Shown: piece by piece, positions 24,218-32,666 of the stretch
How positions within the stretch are numbered: position 1 is the stretch's first letter
How the letters are laid out: the number at the start of each line of letters is the position of its first letter
NCBI RefSeq assembly: GCF_018263855.1
Contig: NZ_CP073318.1
Location: 6,944,001 to 7,008,000, forward strand
Source: Kutzneria sp. CA-103260
GTDB lineage: Bacteria; Actinomycetota; Actinomycetes; Mycobacteriales; Pseudonocardiaceae
Direction of reading: 5' to 3'
Length of the DNA stretch: 64,000 bases
Position numbers and translations under genes: made by a program
The notes under the pieces: model-generated
What the model was told of the DNA's origin: nothing
What the model saw: only the letters and a program-made list of their open reading frames with translations
The model's database searches: none

Positions 24218-25387
24218 GTGCTCACTCGTCGCCTGACCGCTGTGCTGGCCGCCACTTGCGCCGTCACGGCCTCGAACCTCTACCTGATCCAGCCGGTGCT
24301 CGGCCAGGTCGCCGCCGACCTGCGGATCGGCGAGGGCACCGCGGGCATCGTGCCGACCACCACCCAGCTCGGCTGCGCCGCCGGCATCTTGTTGCTGGTG
24401 CCGCTGGGCGACATCCGCGACCGGCGGCCGCTGATCCTGGCCATGATGGCCGCCACCACGCTGGCCCTGGTCGGCGCCGCGGTCGCGCCGTCGGTGGGCT
24501 GGCTGGCCGCCGCCGGCTTCCTGATCGGCCTGTTCACCGCGATTCCCCAGGTGGTGCTGCCGCTCGGCGTCGCGTTGAACGGCGGCGAGCGCAGCGGTCA
24601 CGTGGTCGGCATCCTCCAGGGCGGCCTGTTGGTCGGGCTGCTGGCGTCCCGCGCCTACGCCGGCGCGGTCGGGGAGGCGCTCGGCTGGCGGGCGGTGTAC
24701 TGGTGCTCGATGGGCATGATGATCATCGTTGGCCTGGTGCTGCTGCGGGTGCTGCCCAGCGCACCGGCCCGGTCCGCGATCAGGTACCCGGATCTGCTGC
24801 GCTCGCTGCCGAAGCTGTTGCTGGACAACCGGTCCGTGCTCCGGGTCTGCGCCGCCGGGGTGTTCGTGGGAGCCGCGTTCGGCGTGTTCTGGAACACGCT
24901 TCCCTTCGTGCTGCTGCACGACTTCGGTCTCGGGCCGGCGGTCGCCGGCCTGTTCGGGCTGGTCGCGGCGGCCAGCGCGCTGACCTCGCCGCTGGCCGGC
25001 CGGCTCACCGACCGGCTCGGGCCACGGGTCGGCCAGCTGACCCTGGTGAGCATCCTGCTGCTGGGCTGGGCCGCGCTGGCCGTCGGACAGGAGTGGCTCG
25101 GCTGGCTCGTGATCGGCACAGTGTTGTTGGACATCGGCGTGTGGGGCAACCAGGTGGTGAACCAGTCCGTCCTGTTCGGACTCGACGCCTCCCACCACAA
25201 CCGGTTGAACACGCTGTACTTCTTCACCCGCTACCTGGGCATCGCCATCGGTCTGGCGTGCGGCTCGCAGCTCTGGGTGCTCGGCGGCTGGCCGGCCGTG
25301 GCCACTCTCGGACTGGTCCTCTCCGCGATCGCCCTGCCGGCGGCCGTGCTGGCCGCGCCGCGGTCAGAGCGCCAGCACGCGGTCTAG
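24218..25387 (+). CDS. MFS transporter
   Basis: A 389-residue transporter with about 12 hydrophobic helices and the MFS loop 2-3 signature in GDIRDRRPLIL; the second half repeats GRLTDRLGPRVGQ. It resembles drug/sugar efflux permeases of the YceL/YfmO-like 12-TM type. GTG 24218 was chosen because the hydrophobic first helix starts right after it. TATATG/TACATT-like sequences at about 24195 may be its -10 box, which would give a very short leader. Its last 24 bases overlap the convergent menC gene. Substrate unknown. Confidence 0.85.
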   Translation: MLTRRLTAVLAATCAVTASNLYLIQPVLGQVAADLRIGEGTAGIVPTTTQLGCAAGILLLVPLGDIRDRRPLILAMMAATTLALVGAAVAPSVGWLAAAGFLIGLFTAIPQVVLPLGVALNGGERSGHVVGILQGGLLVGLLASRAYAGAVGEALGWRAVYWCSMGMMIIVGLVLLRVLPSAPARSAIRYPDLLRSLPKLLLDNRSVLRVCAAGVFVGAAFGVFWNTLPFVLLHDFGLGPAVAGLFGLVAAASALTSPLAGRLTDRLGPRVGQLTLVSILLLGWAALAVGQEWLGWLVIGTVLLDIGVWGNQVVNQSVLFGLDASHHNRLNTLYFFTRYLGIAIGLACGSQLWVLGGWPAVATLGLVLSAIALPAAVLAAPRSERQHAV

Positions 25388-26320
25388 CCGGTCCTGCCAC
25401 CACGTCAGCCGGTCGCCGGTCATCTCGTACCGGGCCAACAACTCCGGGTCCGGGGTCGGCGCTTTCGCCGGCACCGGCAGGTATCCGTCCACCACCGTGA
25501 ACGAGTCGCGCACGACGTCCCCGGTCAGCAGCGACAAAGTGCCCAGCCCACAGGCGAAATCCAGCTCCGGCAGCGCCCCGGCCAACGCCAGCTGCGCCGC
25601 CAGGCCCACGCTCGTCTCCAGCGCCGACGACACCACCACCGGCAGTCCCGCCGCCTCCGCCACCCGCATCGCCCGCCGCACCCCGCCCAGCGGCGTGCAC
25701 TTGATCACCGCCACGTCGGCCGCCTGCGACACGTCCACCTTCAGCGGATCCTCGGCCCGCCGGATCGACTCGTCCGCCGCGATCCGCACGTCCACCTGGC
25801 GCCGCACCGCCACCAGTTCCTCGATCGTGCGGCACGGCTGCTCCACGTACTCCAGGCCGCCGGCCGCCCGCTCCAGCCGCCGGATCTGGTGCACCGCGGT
25901 GTCCACGTCCCACGCCGTGTTCGCGTCGATCCGGATCTTGCCCTGAGGCCCCAGCGCGTCCCGGACCGCCTCCAGCCGGGCGATGTCCTCGCCCAGCGAC
26001 TCCGAGTGGTCGGCCACCTTCACCTTCGCCGTGCCACAGCCCGACTTCGCCACGATCTCGTGTGCCTTGGCCGGTTCCACCACCGGCACCGTGCAGTTGA
26101 TCGGGATCCTGGTCCGCACCGGTTCCGGCCAGCCCTGCGTGCACTGCTCCACCGCCGTCGCCAGCCACGTCGCCGCCACCGCGTCGTCGTAGTCGTCGAA
26201 CGGGCAGAACTCCCCCCACCCGTTCGGGCCGCGCAGCAGCACCCCCTCCCGCACAGTGATGCCCCGGAACCGGGTTGTCATCGGGATCGAGTAGAACCGC
26301 ACATCCTCGAAACTCGGCAC
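25364..26320 (-). CDS. menC: o-Succinylbenzoate synthase (enolase superfamily)
   Basis: A 318-residue enolase-superfamily enzyme of the actinobacterial MenC type, making o-succinylbenzoate in menaquinone synthesis. Catalytic features in order: KVKVAD (KxK pair), IRIDANTAW (metal-binding Asp), EYVEQP (Glu), IAADES (Asp/Glu) and VIKCTPLGG (second Lys). The N-terminal capping segment TTRFRGITVREGVLLRGP is also typical of this branch. GTG 26320 was chosen; the longer frame overlaps the divergent gene. It stands alone, away from other men genes, as in many actinobacteria. N-acylamino acid racemase activity is an alternative for the family. Confidence 0.85.
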   Translation of the reverse strand: MPSFEDVRFYSIPMTTRFRGITVREGVLLRGPNGWGEFCPFDDYDDAVAATWLATAVEQCTQGWPEPVRTRIPINCTVPVVEPAKAHEIVAKSGCGTAKVKVADHSESLGEDIARLEAVRDALGPQGKIRIDANTAWDVDTAVHQIRRLERAAGGLEYVEQPCRTIEELVAVRRQVDVRIAADESIRRAEDPLKVDVSQAADVAVIKCTPLGGVRRAMRVAEAAGLPVVVSSALETSVGLAAQLALAGALPELDFACGLGTLSLLTGDVVRDSFTVVDGYLPVPAKAPTPDPELLARYEMTGDRLTWWQDRLDRVLAL

Positions 26321-26353
26321 GGGTCCCCACCCTAGTGCTGGCAGAATGAACCG

Positions 26354-26977
26354 GTGGCCCACGTGCTCGACGACCCGGGACCGCTGAGCCCGCTGGCCCG
26401 CGACTTCCTGGCCCGCAACGCCAAGCGCCTGCCTGTCGACCTCGGGCCGGACGACGAGCGGCTGCGGGCCGACATGCGGGCGGCGTACGGCCGGGTGGAC
26501 GAGGACCTGCTCGCGCGACTGCGGTGGGCCCAGGACCGGTACGCCGGGCTGAGCTACCAGAGCCCGCTGTTCTACCAGGCCGTCTTCTTCCAGCCCCAGT
26601 TCGATCCCGAGGACGAACCGGCGATCTGGGGTGTGCTCCAGCCCGATCCGGCCGACGGCTGTTTCGACGCCGGGATGGCTGTGGACGGCACTGTCCTGTT
26701 CGGAATGTTCGAGAGCTACCGGCCCGCGTTCCCGTCGCTCGACCACTTCCTGGAATGCGACGCAGTGATGGAGTATGCCCGCCGGGGCCGCCCGTGCGAC
26801 GATGATCCGCCGCCAAACCTGCGTCTTGTCGAACATGCGAGCGGATTCGACGTGGAGTGGTCCGCGAACGACGAGGCGCTGGTCCATCGCTGCGGGCTCT
26901 GGGCAGAACTGGGATTCCCCGGCCTGGCCCGCGGAATGTGGATCCGGCAAGAACCGGGAAATGCCCTGGCTCTATGA
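26354..26977 (+). CDS. Hypothetical protein in front of the LexA-type gene
   Basis: A 207-residue soluble, acidic protein starting at GTG 26354. I do not recognise a family. Visible: Asp/Pro-rich segments (DDPGPLSPLARDF, DEDEP-like stretches, CDDDPPPN), no signal peptide and no membrane segment; tryptophans cluster in its second half. It ends eight bases before the LexA-type gene, so the two are probably co-transcribed. It diverges from menC with 33 bases between starts. Confidence 0.7.
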   Translation: MAHVLDDPGPLSPLARDFLARNAKRLPVDLGPDDERLRADMRAAYGRVDEDLLARLRWAQDRYAGLSYQSPLFYQAVFFQPQFDPEDEPAIWGVLQPDPADGCFDAGMAVDGTVLFGMFESYRPAFPSLDHFLECDAVMEYARRGRPCDDDPPPNLRLVEHASGFDVEWSANDEALVHRCGLWAELGFPGLARGMWIRQEPGNALAL

Positions 26978-26984
26978 TCATCCG

Positions 26985-27650
26985 ATGACCGCGTACACCG
27001 ATTTCGACCCGTTCCAGGACATGGACGTGGAGTCGCTGCCGGAGCGGCAGCTGAAGATCCTCGCCACCATCCGGGAGTGGGTCGTCGAGTACGGCTACGC
27101 GCCGAGCACCCGGGAGATCGGCGCCCGGGTCGGCCTGAAGTCCACCTCCTCGGTGTCCAAGCACTTGGCGGCCCTCGAAGAGAAGGGCTACCTGCGGCGC
27201 AGCGCCTCGGTGTCGCGGCCGATCGACGTGCGGGACTTCCTGCGCGGCAACGGCAAGAGCCGGGACCACGCCGACGGCGCGGTGAGCGTGCCGGTGGTCG
27301 GCGACATCGCCGCCGGTATTCCGATCACCGCCGAGGAACACGTCGACGACATTCTGACGCTGCCTCGGGAACTGACCGGACAGGGCACCGTATTCGCCCT
27401 GCGGGTCCGCGGCGACTCGATGGTGGACGCCGCGATCTGCGACGGCGACATGGTCGTCATCAAGAAGCAGCCGGAGGCCCATTCCGGTCAGATCGTGGCC
27501 GCCATGATCGACGGTGAAGCCACGGTGAAGGTCTATCGGAAGCGAAACGGCCACGTCTATCTGGAACCGCGGAATCCGGCCTACGACGTGATCGACGGCG
27601 ATCGCGCGGAAGTGCTGGGCACGGTTGTCACCGTCCTGCGCAGTGTGTGA
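26985..27650 (+). CDS. lexA: LexA-type SOS repressor
   Basis: A 221-residue LexA-family protein. The winged helix (residues about 18-80) has TREIGARVGLKSTSSVSKHL as recognition region; autocleavage site Ala110-Gly111 in GDIAAGIP; catalytic Ser145 in GDSMVDA and Lys182 in ATVKVYRK. All parts needed for RecA-stimulated self-cleavage are present. ATG 26985 lies eight bases after the preceding hypothetical gene rather than next to nrdR/dinB-type partners, and SSVSKHL differs from the usual SSVAHQL, so it may be a second LexA paralogue with a narrow regulon. No obvious actinobacterial SOS box (GAAC-N4-GTTC type) was seen upstream. Confidence 0.85.
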   Translation: MTAYTDFDPFQDMDVESLPERQLKILATIREWVVEYGYAPSTREIGARVGLKSTSSVSKHLAALEEKGYLRRSASVSRPIDVRDFLRGNGKSRDHADGAVSVPVVGDIAAGIPITAEEHVDDILTLPRELTGQGTVFALRVRGDSMVDAAICDGDMVVIKKQPEAHSGQIVAAMIDGEATVKVYRKRNGHVYLEPRNPAYDVIDGDRAEVLGTVVTVLRSV

Positions 27651-27768
27651 CAAGCGGCGGGTCTGACCCGCTGGACCGCTGACCGTTTCGAGCAGGGCAC
27701 CCTGGGCGTCGAACGCGGAAACACGAAGCTGCGCGCATGGAGCCGGTGGACGAGCTCCGGCCGGGGAC

Positions 27769-28698
27769 CTAGAGATGCGGCGAGAGCTTGAGGATCTGCC
27801 GGCGGGCCAGCGGCCGGACCAGCGGCAGCATCAGCCGGACCGGCAGGGTGGGCCGGCTGCACGCCACCACGTCGGCCATGATCTCGTCGAAGGTGTGCCG
27901 CTGGAACCGCAGCACACGCTGGCTTTCCTCGGTGTCCAGCCAGTCCGTGCAGTAGGGCTCGGTGCTGAACGCCGACGCGGGCAGCTCGCCCAGCCCGTAC
28001 GGGGCCATCGACCGGTACAGCAGTTCCCGGTAGCGGACCTGGCAGCCGGGCCCGCCGCCGATCAGCCAGGTGCGGCCCCAGATGTCGGCCGCGACGCCGT
28101 TGGCCACGGCCAGCCCGGCGTCGTCCCGGTGCACCAGCTCGATCCGGTTGTCCAGCGGGATCTCGAACATGATCGGGTGCGGCCGGCGGGCCTGCGGCGG
28201 CGGCACGTCGGCGAACCGGAAGATCGCCCACGGTCGCGACGACTTCCGTACCAGCGCCTCGCAATGAATCTTGTGCTCGGAGTAGGCGTCGGTGGCCACC
28301 ACCGGATCGTCCGCGCGGCGCGGCGGTTCGAGGTGCTGGGTCGGCCCGTAAACGTCCAAAGTGGACGCGAACAGGATGCGGGAACCGTGTCGGCCCACCG
28401 CGTCCAGCACGGTGGCCGTGCCGCCGATGTTGACCTCACGGGCGGTTTCAGGGTTCTCGTCCACGTGCGGCGGGATGACGTAAGCCATGTGCACCACCAC
28501 GTCCTGACCGCGGACAGCCCGCTGCACGGCCTCTTCGTCCCGGATGTCGGCCCACACCACGTTGGTCGCGCCGCGTGCCCGGCGGAGATTGGTCTTGTTC
28601 GGCACGTCGAAGCAGCGCACCTCGTGGCCCTGCCCGCGCAACTGCGCCACCACGCTTGACCCGATGTTGCCGAACGCCCCCGTGACCAGCACCCGCAT
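27769..28698 (-). CDS. NAD-dependent epimerase/dehydratase family protein
   Basis: A 309-residue extended short-chain dehydrogenase. The nucleotide-binding GAFGNIGSS at the N-terminus, FASTLDVYGPTQ and YSEHK (Tyr and Lys of YxxxK) form the active site. The C-terminal part binds substrate and is less conserved. It could act on an NDP-sugar or a related hydroxyketone; no sugar gene is adjacent. It is a single leftward gene, divergent from the CGNR gene. Confidence 0.85.
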   Translation of the reverse strand: MRVLVTGAFGNIGSSVVAQLRGQGHEVRCFDVPNKTNLRRARGATNVVWADIRDEEAVQRAVRGQDVVVHMAYVIPPHVDENPETAREVNIGGTATVLDAVGRHGSRILFASTLDVYGPTQHLEPPRRADDPVVATDAYSEHKIHCEALVRKSSRPWAIFRFADVPPPQARRPHPIMFEIPLDNRIELVHRDDAGLAVANGVAADIWGRTWLIGGGPGCQVRYRELLYRSMAPYGLGELPASAFSTEPYCTDWLDTEESQRVLRFQRHTFDEIMADVVACSRPTLPVRLMLPLVRPLARRQILKLSPHL

Positions 28699-28779
28699 GG
28701 CACGGGATTGTGCCCGCGGGTGGCCCGCCGCCGACAGCGACCAAATGGATAGGACAATTTGGTTCCATTAGCGGTGTGC

Positions 28780-28785
28780 TAGGTT
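28780..28785 (+). promoter_or_regulatory. Putative -10 box of a leaderless gene
   Basis: TAGGTT lies six bases before the GTG start of the CGNR protein, with TTGGTT about 15 bases further upstream. This spacing would start the transcript at or next to the start codon, a common actinobacterial arrangement. Confidence 0.4.
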
Positions 28786-28791
28786 CGGTTT

Positions 28792-29277
28792 GTGCCGGAA
28801 CCGCTGCCGGTCGAGCTGATGAACACGGTCCGCCCCGACGAGGACCAGCTGGACGACGCTGTCGCCTGGCTGGACCCGGTCGGACCGGTCGACCTCGACC
28901 AACTCCGAGACCTGCGGACCGCGCTGCGGCGGCTGGCCGCGGACGCCACCGACGATCCCCGCGCGCCGGTGACCGCGATGTCCCGGCCGGACGCGCTGAC
29001 CACCCTGAACTCGCTGGCCGGCCTGGCCCGCACCGAGCTGTCGTGGCCGGCCGACGGACCGCCGGAGCGCACCCTGCACGGGCCGGCCGTCGGGGTGATC
29101 GCGACCCTCGGGGTCGAATTGCTTGCCGGCGAGGCCCGCGGCCGGCTGCGCGCCTGCCTGGCCCCCAACTGCGTGCTGTACTTCGTGAAGGAGCACACCC
29201 GCCGCGAATGGTGCTCGCCGAACTGCGGCAACCGGGCGCGGGTGGCCCGCCACTACCAGCGCCACCGTCAGGACTGA
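28792..29277 (+). CDS. CGNR zinc-finger (ABATE-domain) regulator
   Basis: A 161-residue protein with an N-terminal ABATE-like region (LPVELMNTVRPDEDQLDD) and a C-terminal CGNR zinc finger: Cys pairs in CLAPNCVLYF and WCSPNCGNRARVARHY. Members are probable DNA-binding stress or metabolite regulators. The alpha/beta hydrolase gene begins four bases after its stop, so the two are co-transcribed and the hydrolase may be functionally linked. A second CGNR protein lies 2.3 kb away (31582-32139). Confidence 0.87.
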   Translation: MPEPLPVELMNTVRPDEDQLDDAVAWLDPVGPVDLDQLRDLRTALRRLAADATDDPRAPVTAMSRPDALTTLNSLAGLARTELSWPADGPPERTLHGPAVGVIATLGVELLAGEARGRLRACLAPNCVLYFVKEHTRREWCSPNCGNRARVARHYQRHRQD

Positions 29278-29280
29278 CCG

Positions 29281-30066
29281 ATGCACAGTGTGAAGACCGA
29301 GTTCACCGGGTCGCAGGGCGAGCCGCTGGCCGCTCGGCTGGAGCTGCCCGAGGAGACGCCCTGCGCGTACGCCTTGTTCGCGCACTGCTTCACGTGCGGC
29401 AAGGACGTGCTGGCCGCGTCCCGGATCGCCAAGGCGCTCACCGAGTTCGGGATCGCCGTGCTGCGCTTCGACTTCACCGGCCTCGGTGGCTCCGGCGGGG
29501 ACTTCGGCAACACCGACTTCTCCTCCAACATCGAGGATCTGGTGCTGGCGGCCGAACATCTGCGGGCCACCCATGCTGCCCCGACACTGCTGATCGGGCA
29601 CTCCCTTGGCGGCGCGGCCGTGCTGGCCGCTCGGCGGCGGATCCCCGAGGTGCGGGCCGTGGCCACCATCGGCGCACCGGCCGATCCCGAGCATGTGCTG
29701 AGCCTGATCGGGCACCGCCGGGAGGACATCGAGCGTGACGGCGAGGCCGATGTCGTGCTCGGCGGCCGGAAGTTCCGGGTACGAGCCGGTTTCCTGGCCG
29801 ACATCGCCGCCCAGCCGCAGGCCGAGTGCATCGCGACGCTCGGGGCGGCGCTGCTGGTGATGCACTCTCCCGTGGACGAGCTGGTCGGTGTCGACCACGC
29901 GCGGCGGATCTTCGACACCGCCCGGCATCCCAAGTCGTTCCTGGCCATCGACGGCGCCGACCATCTGCTGACCAAGCGGGCCGACGCCGAGTTCGTGGCC
30001 TCCGTGCTGGCCGCGTGGGCGCGGCGGTACGCGTTCAGTCCGTCGGGAAGTCGGCCGAGCGACTGA
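29281..30066 (+). CDS. Alpha/beta-fold hydrolase (OsmC-fusion-like esterase type)
   Basis: A 261-residue hydrolase. The nucleophile elbow is IGHSLGGAAV, FDFTGLGGSGGDFGN and FAHCFTCGKDV match the bacterial esterase group often fused to or paired with OsmC proteins, and the acid and His are probably in HSPVDELVG and DGADHLLT. It would cleave an ester or thioester in the cytoplasm. Its 3' end overlaps the convergent SDR gene by 32 bases. Confidence 0.85.
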   Translation: MHSVKTEFTGSQGEPLAARLELPEETPCAYALFAHCFTCGKDVLAASRIAKALTEFGIAVLRFDFTGLGGSGGDFGNTDFSSNIEDLVLAAEHLRATHAAPTLLIGHSLGGAAVLAARRRIPEVRAVATIGAPADPEHVLSLIGHRREDIERDGEADVVLGGRKFRVRAGFLADIAAQPQAECIATLGAALLVMHSPVDELVGVDHARRIFDTARHPKSFLAIDGADHLLTKRADAEFVASVLAAWARRYAFSPSGSRPSD

Positions 30067-30865
30067 TCTCCGCCCACTTCTCCATCTCGGCCCCGCGCTT
30101 GGCCTCCGACTGGCGCACCAGGTCCACGGCCCGCGCGCCGAGCAGCAGCCGCAGCGGCGCCTCTTCGCCGTGCACCATGTCCACGATCACCTGGCCCGCG
30201 CGGACCGGGTCGCCGGGCCAAGTCGCGGCGGTCTCGGCGCGGTAGCGGTCCATCTCGCCGACCGTGCCGTCGTAGTCGGGGTCGATCGCGGCGTCGCTGG
30301 CGAACGCGGCCCAGTCGGTGCGGAACGGGCCCGGCTCGATGATCGTCACCTTCACGCCGAACGGCTTGACCTCGTTGTTCAGCACCTCGGAGAAGCCCTC
30401 CACGGCGAACTTGGCCGACTGGTAGGCGCTCAGACCCGGCGAGCCGCCGACCCGGCCGCCGACCGAGGAGAACTGGAGGATGTGCCCGCTGCGCTGCTTT
30501 CGCAGCAGCGGCAGCGCCGCCTTGGTCACATTGACCACGCCGAAGAAGTTGGCCTCGAACTGGTCGCGGAAGTCCTTCTCGGCCATGAACTCGATCGGGG
30601 CGCTGGCGGCGTAGCCGGCGTTGTTGGCCACGACGTCCAGGCCGCCGAACTTCTCCTGCGCGAACCGGACCGCCGCCTTCGCCGCCTCGGCGTCGGTGAC
30701 GTCCAGGGCGAAGGCCGCCACCTTGTCGCCGTACTTGCGCACCAGGTCGTCGAGCTGCTCAGGCCGGCGCGCCGTCGCCAGCACGTTGTCGCCGGCCGCC
30801 AGCGCCGCCTCGGCCAGTTCCCGGCCCAGGCCACGGGAGCTGCCGGTGATCAGCCAGGTCCTCAT
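30035..30865 (-). CDS. Short-chain dehydrogenase/reductase
   Basis: A 276-residue classical SDR: cofactor site TGSSRGLG, NNAGYA, catalytic Ser in FSSVGGRVGG and Tyr/Lys in YQSAKFA. The later segment EPGPFRTDWA is typical of the oxidoreductase group with NADP preference. ATG 30865 has GAGGTGGG upstream. It is divergent from a TetR gene with two matching operators between them, so it is very likely the TetR-regulated target, possibly responding to an aldehyde or ketone. Confidence 0.9.
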   Translation of the reverse strand: MRTWLITGSSRGLGRELAEAALAAGDNVLATARRPEQLDDLVRKYGDKVAAFALDVTDAEAAKAAVRFAQEKFGGLDVVANNAGYAASAPIEFMAEKDFRDQFEANFFGVVNVTKAALPLLRKQRSGHILQFSSVGGRVGGSPGLSAYQSAKFAVEGFSEVLNNEVKPFGVKVTIIEPGPFRTDWAAFASDAAIDPDYDGTVGEMDRYRAETAATWPGDPVRAGQVIVDMVHGEEAPLRLLLGARAVDLVRQSEAKRGAEMEKWAEISRSADFPTD

Positions 30866-30887
30866 CGTCGGTCCCACCTCAATCTCG

Positions 30888-30905
30888 TAACTAACTGGAT
30901 GGTTA
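30888..30905. promoter_or_regulatory. TetR operator copy 1
   Basis: Read on the minus strand this 18-base site is TAACCATCCAGTTAGTTA. It matches the site at 30940-30957 in all internal positions except two C/T differences, and lies 23 bases before the SDR start. Confidence 0.65.
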
Positions 30906-30939
30906 CATCAACCATGACAGCACCATCGATGTTCCGTGT

Positions 30940-30957
30940 CAACTATCTAGTTAGTTG
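30940..30957. promoter_or_regulatory. TetR operator copy 2
   Basis: CAACTATCTAGTTAGTTG, with an internal AACTA-N6-TAGTT inverted repeat, 13 bases before the TetR start. The centres of the two copies are 52 bases apart, so a regulator could cover both promoters. Confidence 0.65.
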
Positions 30958-30970
30958 ATACGCTGGTCAC

Positions 30971-31519
30971 ATGGCCAGGGACGCGAACGCCACCCGACAG
31001 CGGCTGCTCGACGCCGCGACCGCCGAGTTCGCCGAGCACGGCATCGCCGGCGCCCGGGTCGACCGGGTGGCCGCCGCCGCCGGCTGCAACAAGGCGCTGA
31101 TCTACTCGTACTTCGGCAACAAGGACCAGCTGTTCGAGGCGGTCTTCGCCCGCGACATCGCCCAGTTCTACGAGCTGGTGCCCTTCGACGCCGCCGACCT
31201 GCCCGGCTACGCCGGCCGGCTGTTCGACCACTACGAGACCCACCCGGTCACGCTTCGGCTGTCCACGTGGTACCGCATGGAACGGGCCGACGTCGCCCTG
31301 CCCGCCGTGTCCGCCGTCAACGGCGTGCGCCTCGACCGGCTCCGCCAGGCCCAGGCCGACGGCTCCGTGCCCGGTCACTTCGACCCCGTGCAGCTGCTCG
31401 TCCTGCTCCAGGCCGTGCCCGCCGCGTGGGCCACCACCAACCCCGAACTGGCCGGCTCGTCCTCCCGCGAGTTCCGCCGGCGGACCGTCGTCGACGCCGT
31501 GCGCAAACTCCTCGCGTGA
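30971..31519 (+). CDS. TetR-family repressor
   Basis: A 182-residue regulator: N-terminal helix-turn-helix RLLDAATAEFAEHGIAGARV followed by RVAAAAGCNKALIYSYFGNK, and a C-terminal ligand domain of the TetR_C type. It probably represses itself and the divergent SDR gene through the two operators at 30888 and 30940 until a small ligand is bound. Confidence 0.93.
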   Translation: MARDANATRQRLLDAATAEFAEHGIAGARVDRVAAAAGCNKALIYSYFGNKDQLFEAVFARDIAQFYELVPFDAADLPGYAGRLFDHYETHPVTLRLSTWYRMERADVALPAVSAVNGVRLDRLRQAQADGSVPGHFDPVQLLVLLQAVPAAWATTNPELAGSSSREFRRRTVVDAVRKLLA

Positions 31520-31581
31520 TCGGTCAGTCCGAGATCAGGTGGGCTGGCGGGTCGACGGTAGCGAAACCGACTGACGCTCAG

Positions 31582-32139
31582 CTAGTTCGCCGGAGCCATA
31601 TTCCCTCGTTGGCGGGCGCGATAGGTGGCGCCCTTGACCTTGTTGCCACAGGTGGTCATTGAGCACCATTCCCGACGGAAGCCGCGGGAACGGTCAATGA
31701 AGACCTGATTGCATTCCGGGCGCTGGCATTCCTTGAGCAGGGTGACGTCGGGGCCGCCGAGGAGGTCGACGGCGGCGCGGGCGACGGTGGCGAGGACCTG
31801 CTCGGGGGTGGCCTCGACGTGCCGGCCGGCCGGGGTGAGCTGCGGCACGACCGGGGCGAGCCGGGCGTGGTCGTTGAGGAGGACGACGTCGGAGTCGCGC
31901 TGGGGGTCGCCGAACAGGCGCACGGCAATGAGGGCGTAGATGGCCTCACGGAGGGCGATTGCCCTGGCCAGGTCGATGGAGTTGCTGGCCGGACCGGCAT
32001 CGACGAGCCGGGATTCGAAGAACCATGCGGTCAGGGCGGCGGGGGTGTCGAGCATCTCGAGCGGGTCGTCGAAGCGGCGGCCGCGCAGCGTGCCGACGAA
32101 GTCCAGCGCGGGATGGTCGCACGGGAAGCGGTGAACCAT
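31582..32139 (-). CDS. CGNR zinc-finger (ABATE-domain) regulator
   Basis: A 185-residue protein with the ABATE region (DHPALDFVGTLRGRR, LDTPAALTAWFFES) and the CGNR zinc finger (CQRPECNQVFIDRSRGFRR, then WCSMTTCGNKVKG). ATG 32139 was chosen; a GTG at 32145 is possible. It diverges from the DinB gene across a 116-base gap that holds an inverted repeat. It may regulate that operon, but this is inference. Confidence 0.88.
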   Translation of the reverse strand: MVHRFPCDHPALDFVGTLRGRRFDDPLEMLDTPAALTAWFFESRLVDAGPASNSIDLARAIALREAIYALIAVRLFGDPQRDSDVVLLNDHARLAPVVPQLTPAGRHVEATPEQVLATVARAAVDLLGGPDVTLLKECQRPECNQVFIDRSRGFRREWCSMTTCGNKVKGATYRARQRGNMAPAN

Positions 32140-32162
32140 GCGCACCAGTTTGACAGGTGCGC
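32140..32162. promoter_or_regulatory. Inverted repeat in the CGNR/DinB divergent promoter
   Basis: GCGCACC-N9-GGTGCGC is a perfect 7-bp inverted repeat just upstream of the CGNR start. GACAGGTG, part of it, recurs at 32232-32239. It is a candidate operator. Confidence 0.4.
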
Positions 32163-32255
32163 AGACCCCGTGCAACGCTGCACACCGTTCTAACCGGTGC
32201 GCGATTGTCGAAGACCATCGAACACCGGTCCGACAGGTGCCGAGTGGAGACGCCA

Positions 32256-32666
32256 GTGATCACACGGGAGCAGTACCTCGACTTCTTCGCCAACGCCCTG
32301 AACGCAATGGCCGACATCGTCGCGGAACTGGGCGACGAACTGGCCAACCGGCGGCTGCCGCTGCCCGGCGCGAACACGCCGTACGCGGTGCTCCACCACA
32401 GCCTCGGCGCGATCGGCTACTGGGTCGGCGAAGTGGTGCTCGGCCGGCCGGCCCACCGCGACCGCGACGCCGAGTTCACCGCCGCCGGACCGATCGCCCC
32501 GCTGCTGACGCGTGTGCACGAAGCCATCGACCAGCTCAAGCAGGACATCGCCGAGGCCCGGGACGACGTGCACAGCTCGGGCGCGCTGCTGCACGTCTAC
32601 ACCGACGTCGTCCAGCACCACGGCCAACTGCAGATCATGCGCGACGCACTCGTCGCCGCGGCCTGA
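32256..32666 (+). CDS. DinB-superfamily protein
   Basis: A 136-residue four-helix protein of the DinB/DUF664 type. Conserved His residues lie in AVLHHSLGAIGYW and VVQHHGQLQIMRD, the usual metal-binding pattern. Members include thiol-dependent (mycothiol) transferases and isomerases. GTG 32256 follows a GGAG. Its TGA overlaps the ATG of the AraC gene (TGATG is read as coupling), so the two act together. Confidence 0.82.
   Translation: MITREQYLDFFANALNAMADIVAELGDELANRRLPLPGANTPYAVLHHSLGAIGYWVGEVVLGRPAHRDRDAEFTAAGPIAPLLTRVHEAIDQLKQDIAEARDDVHSSGALLHVYTDVVQHHGQLQIMRDALVAAA

Noticed and set aside
30035..30066. A frameshift or annotation error at the overlap of the hydrolase and SDR genes
   Set aside because: Both proteins end at normal family length; convergent overlaps of this size are frequent in this window.
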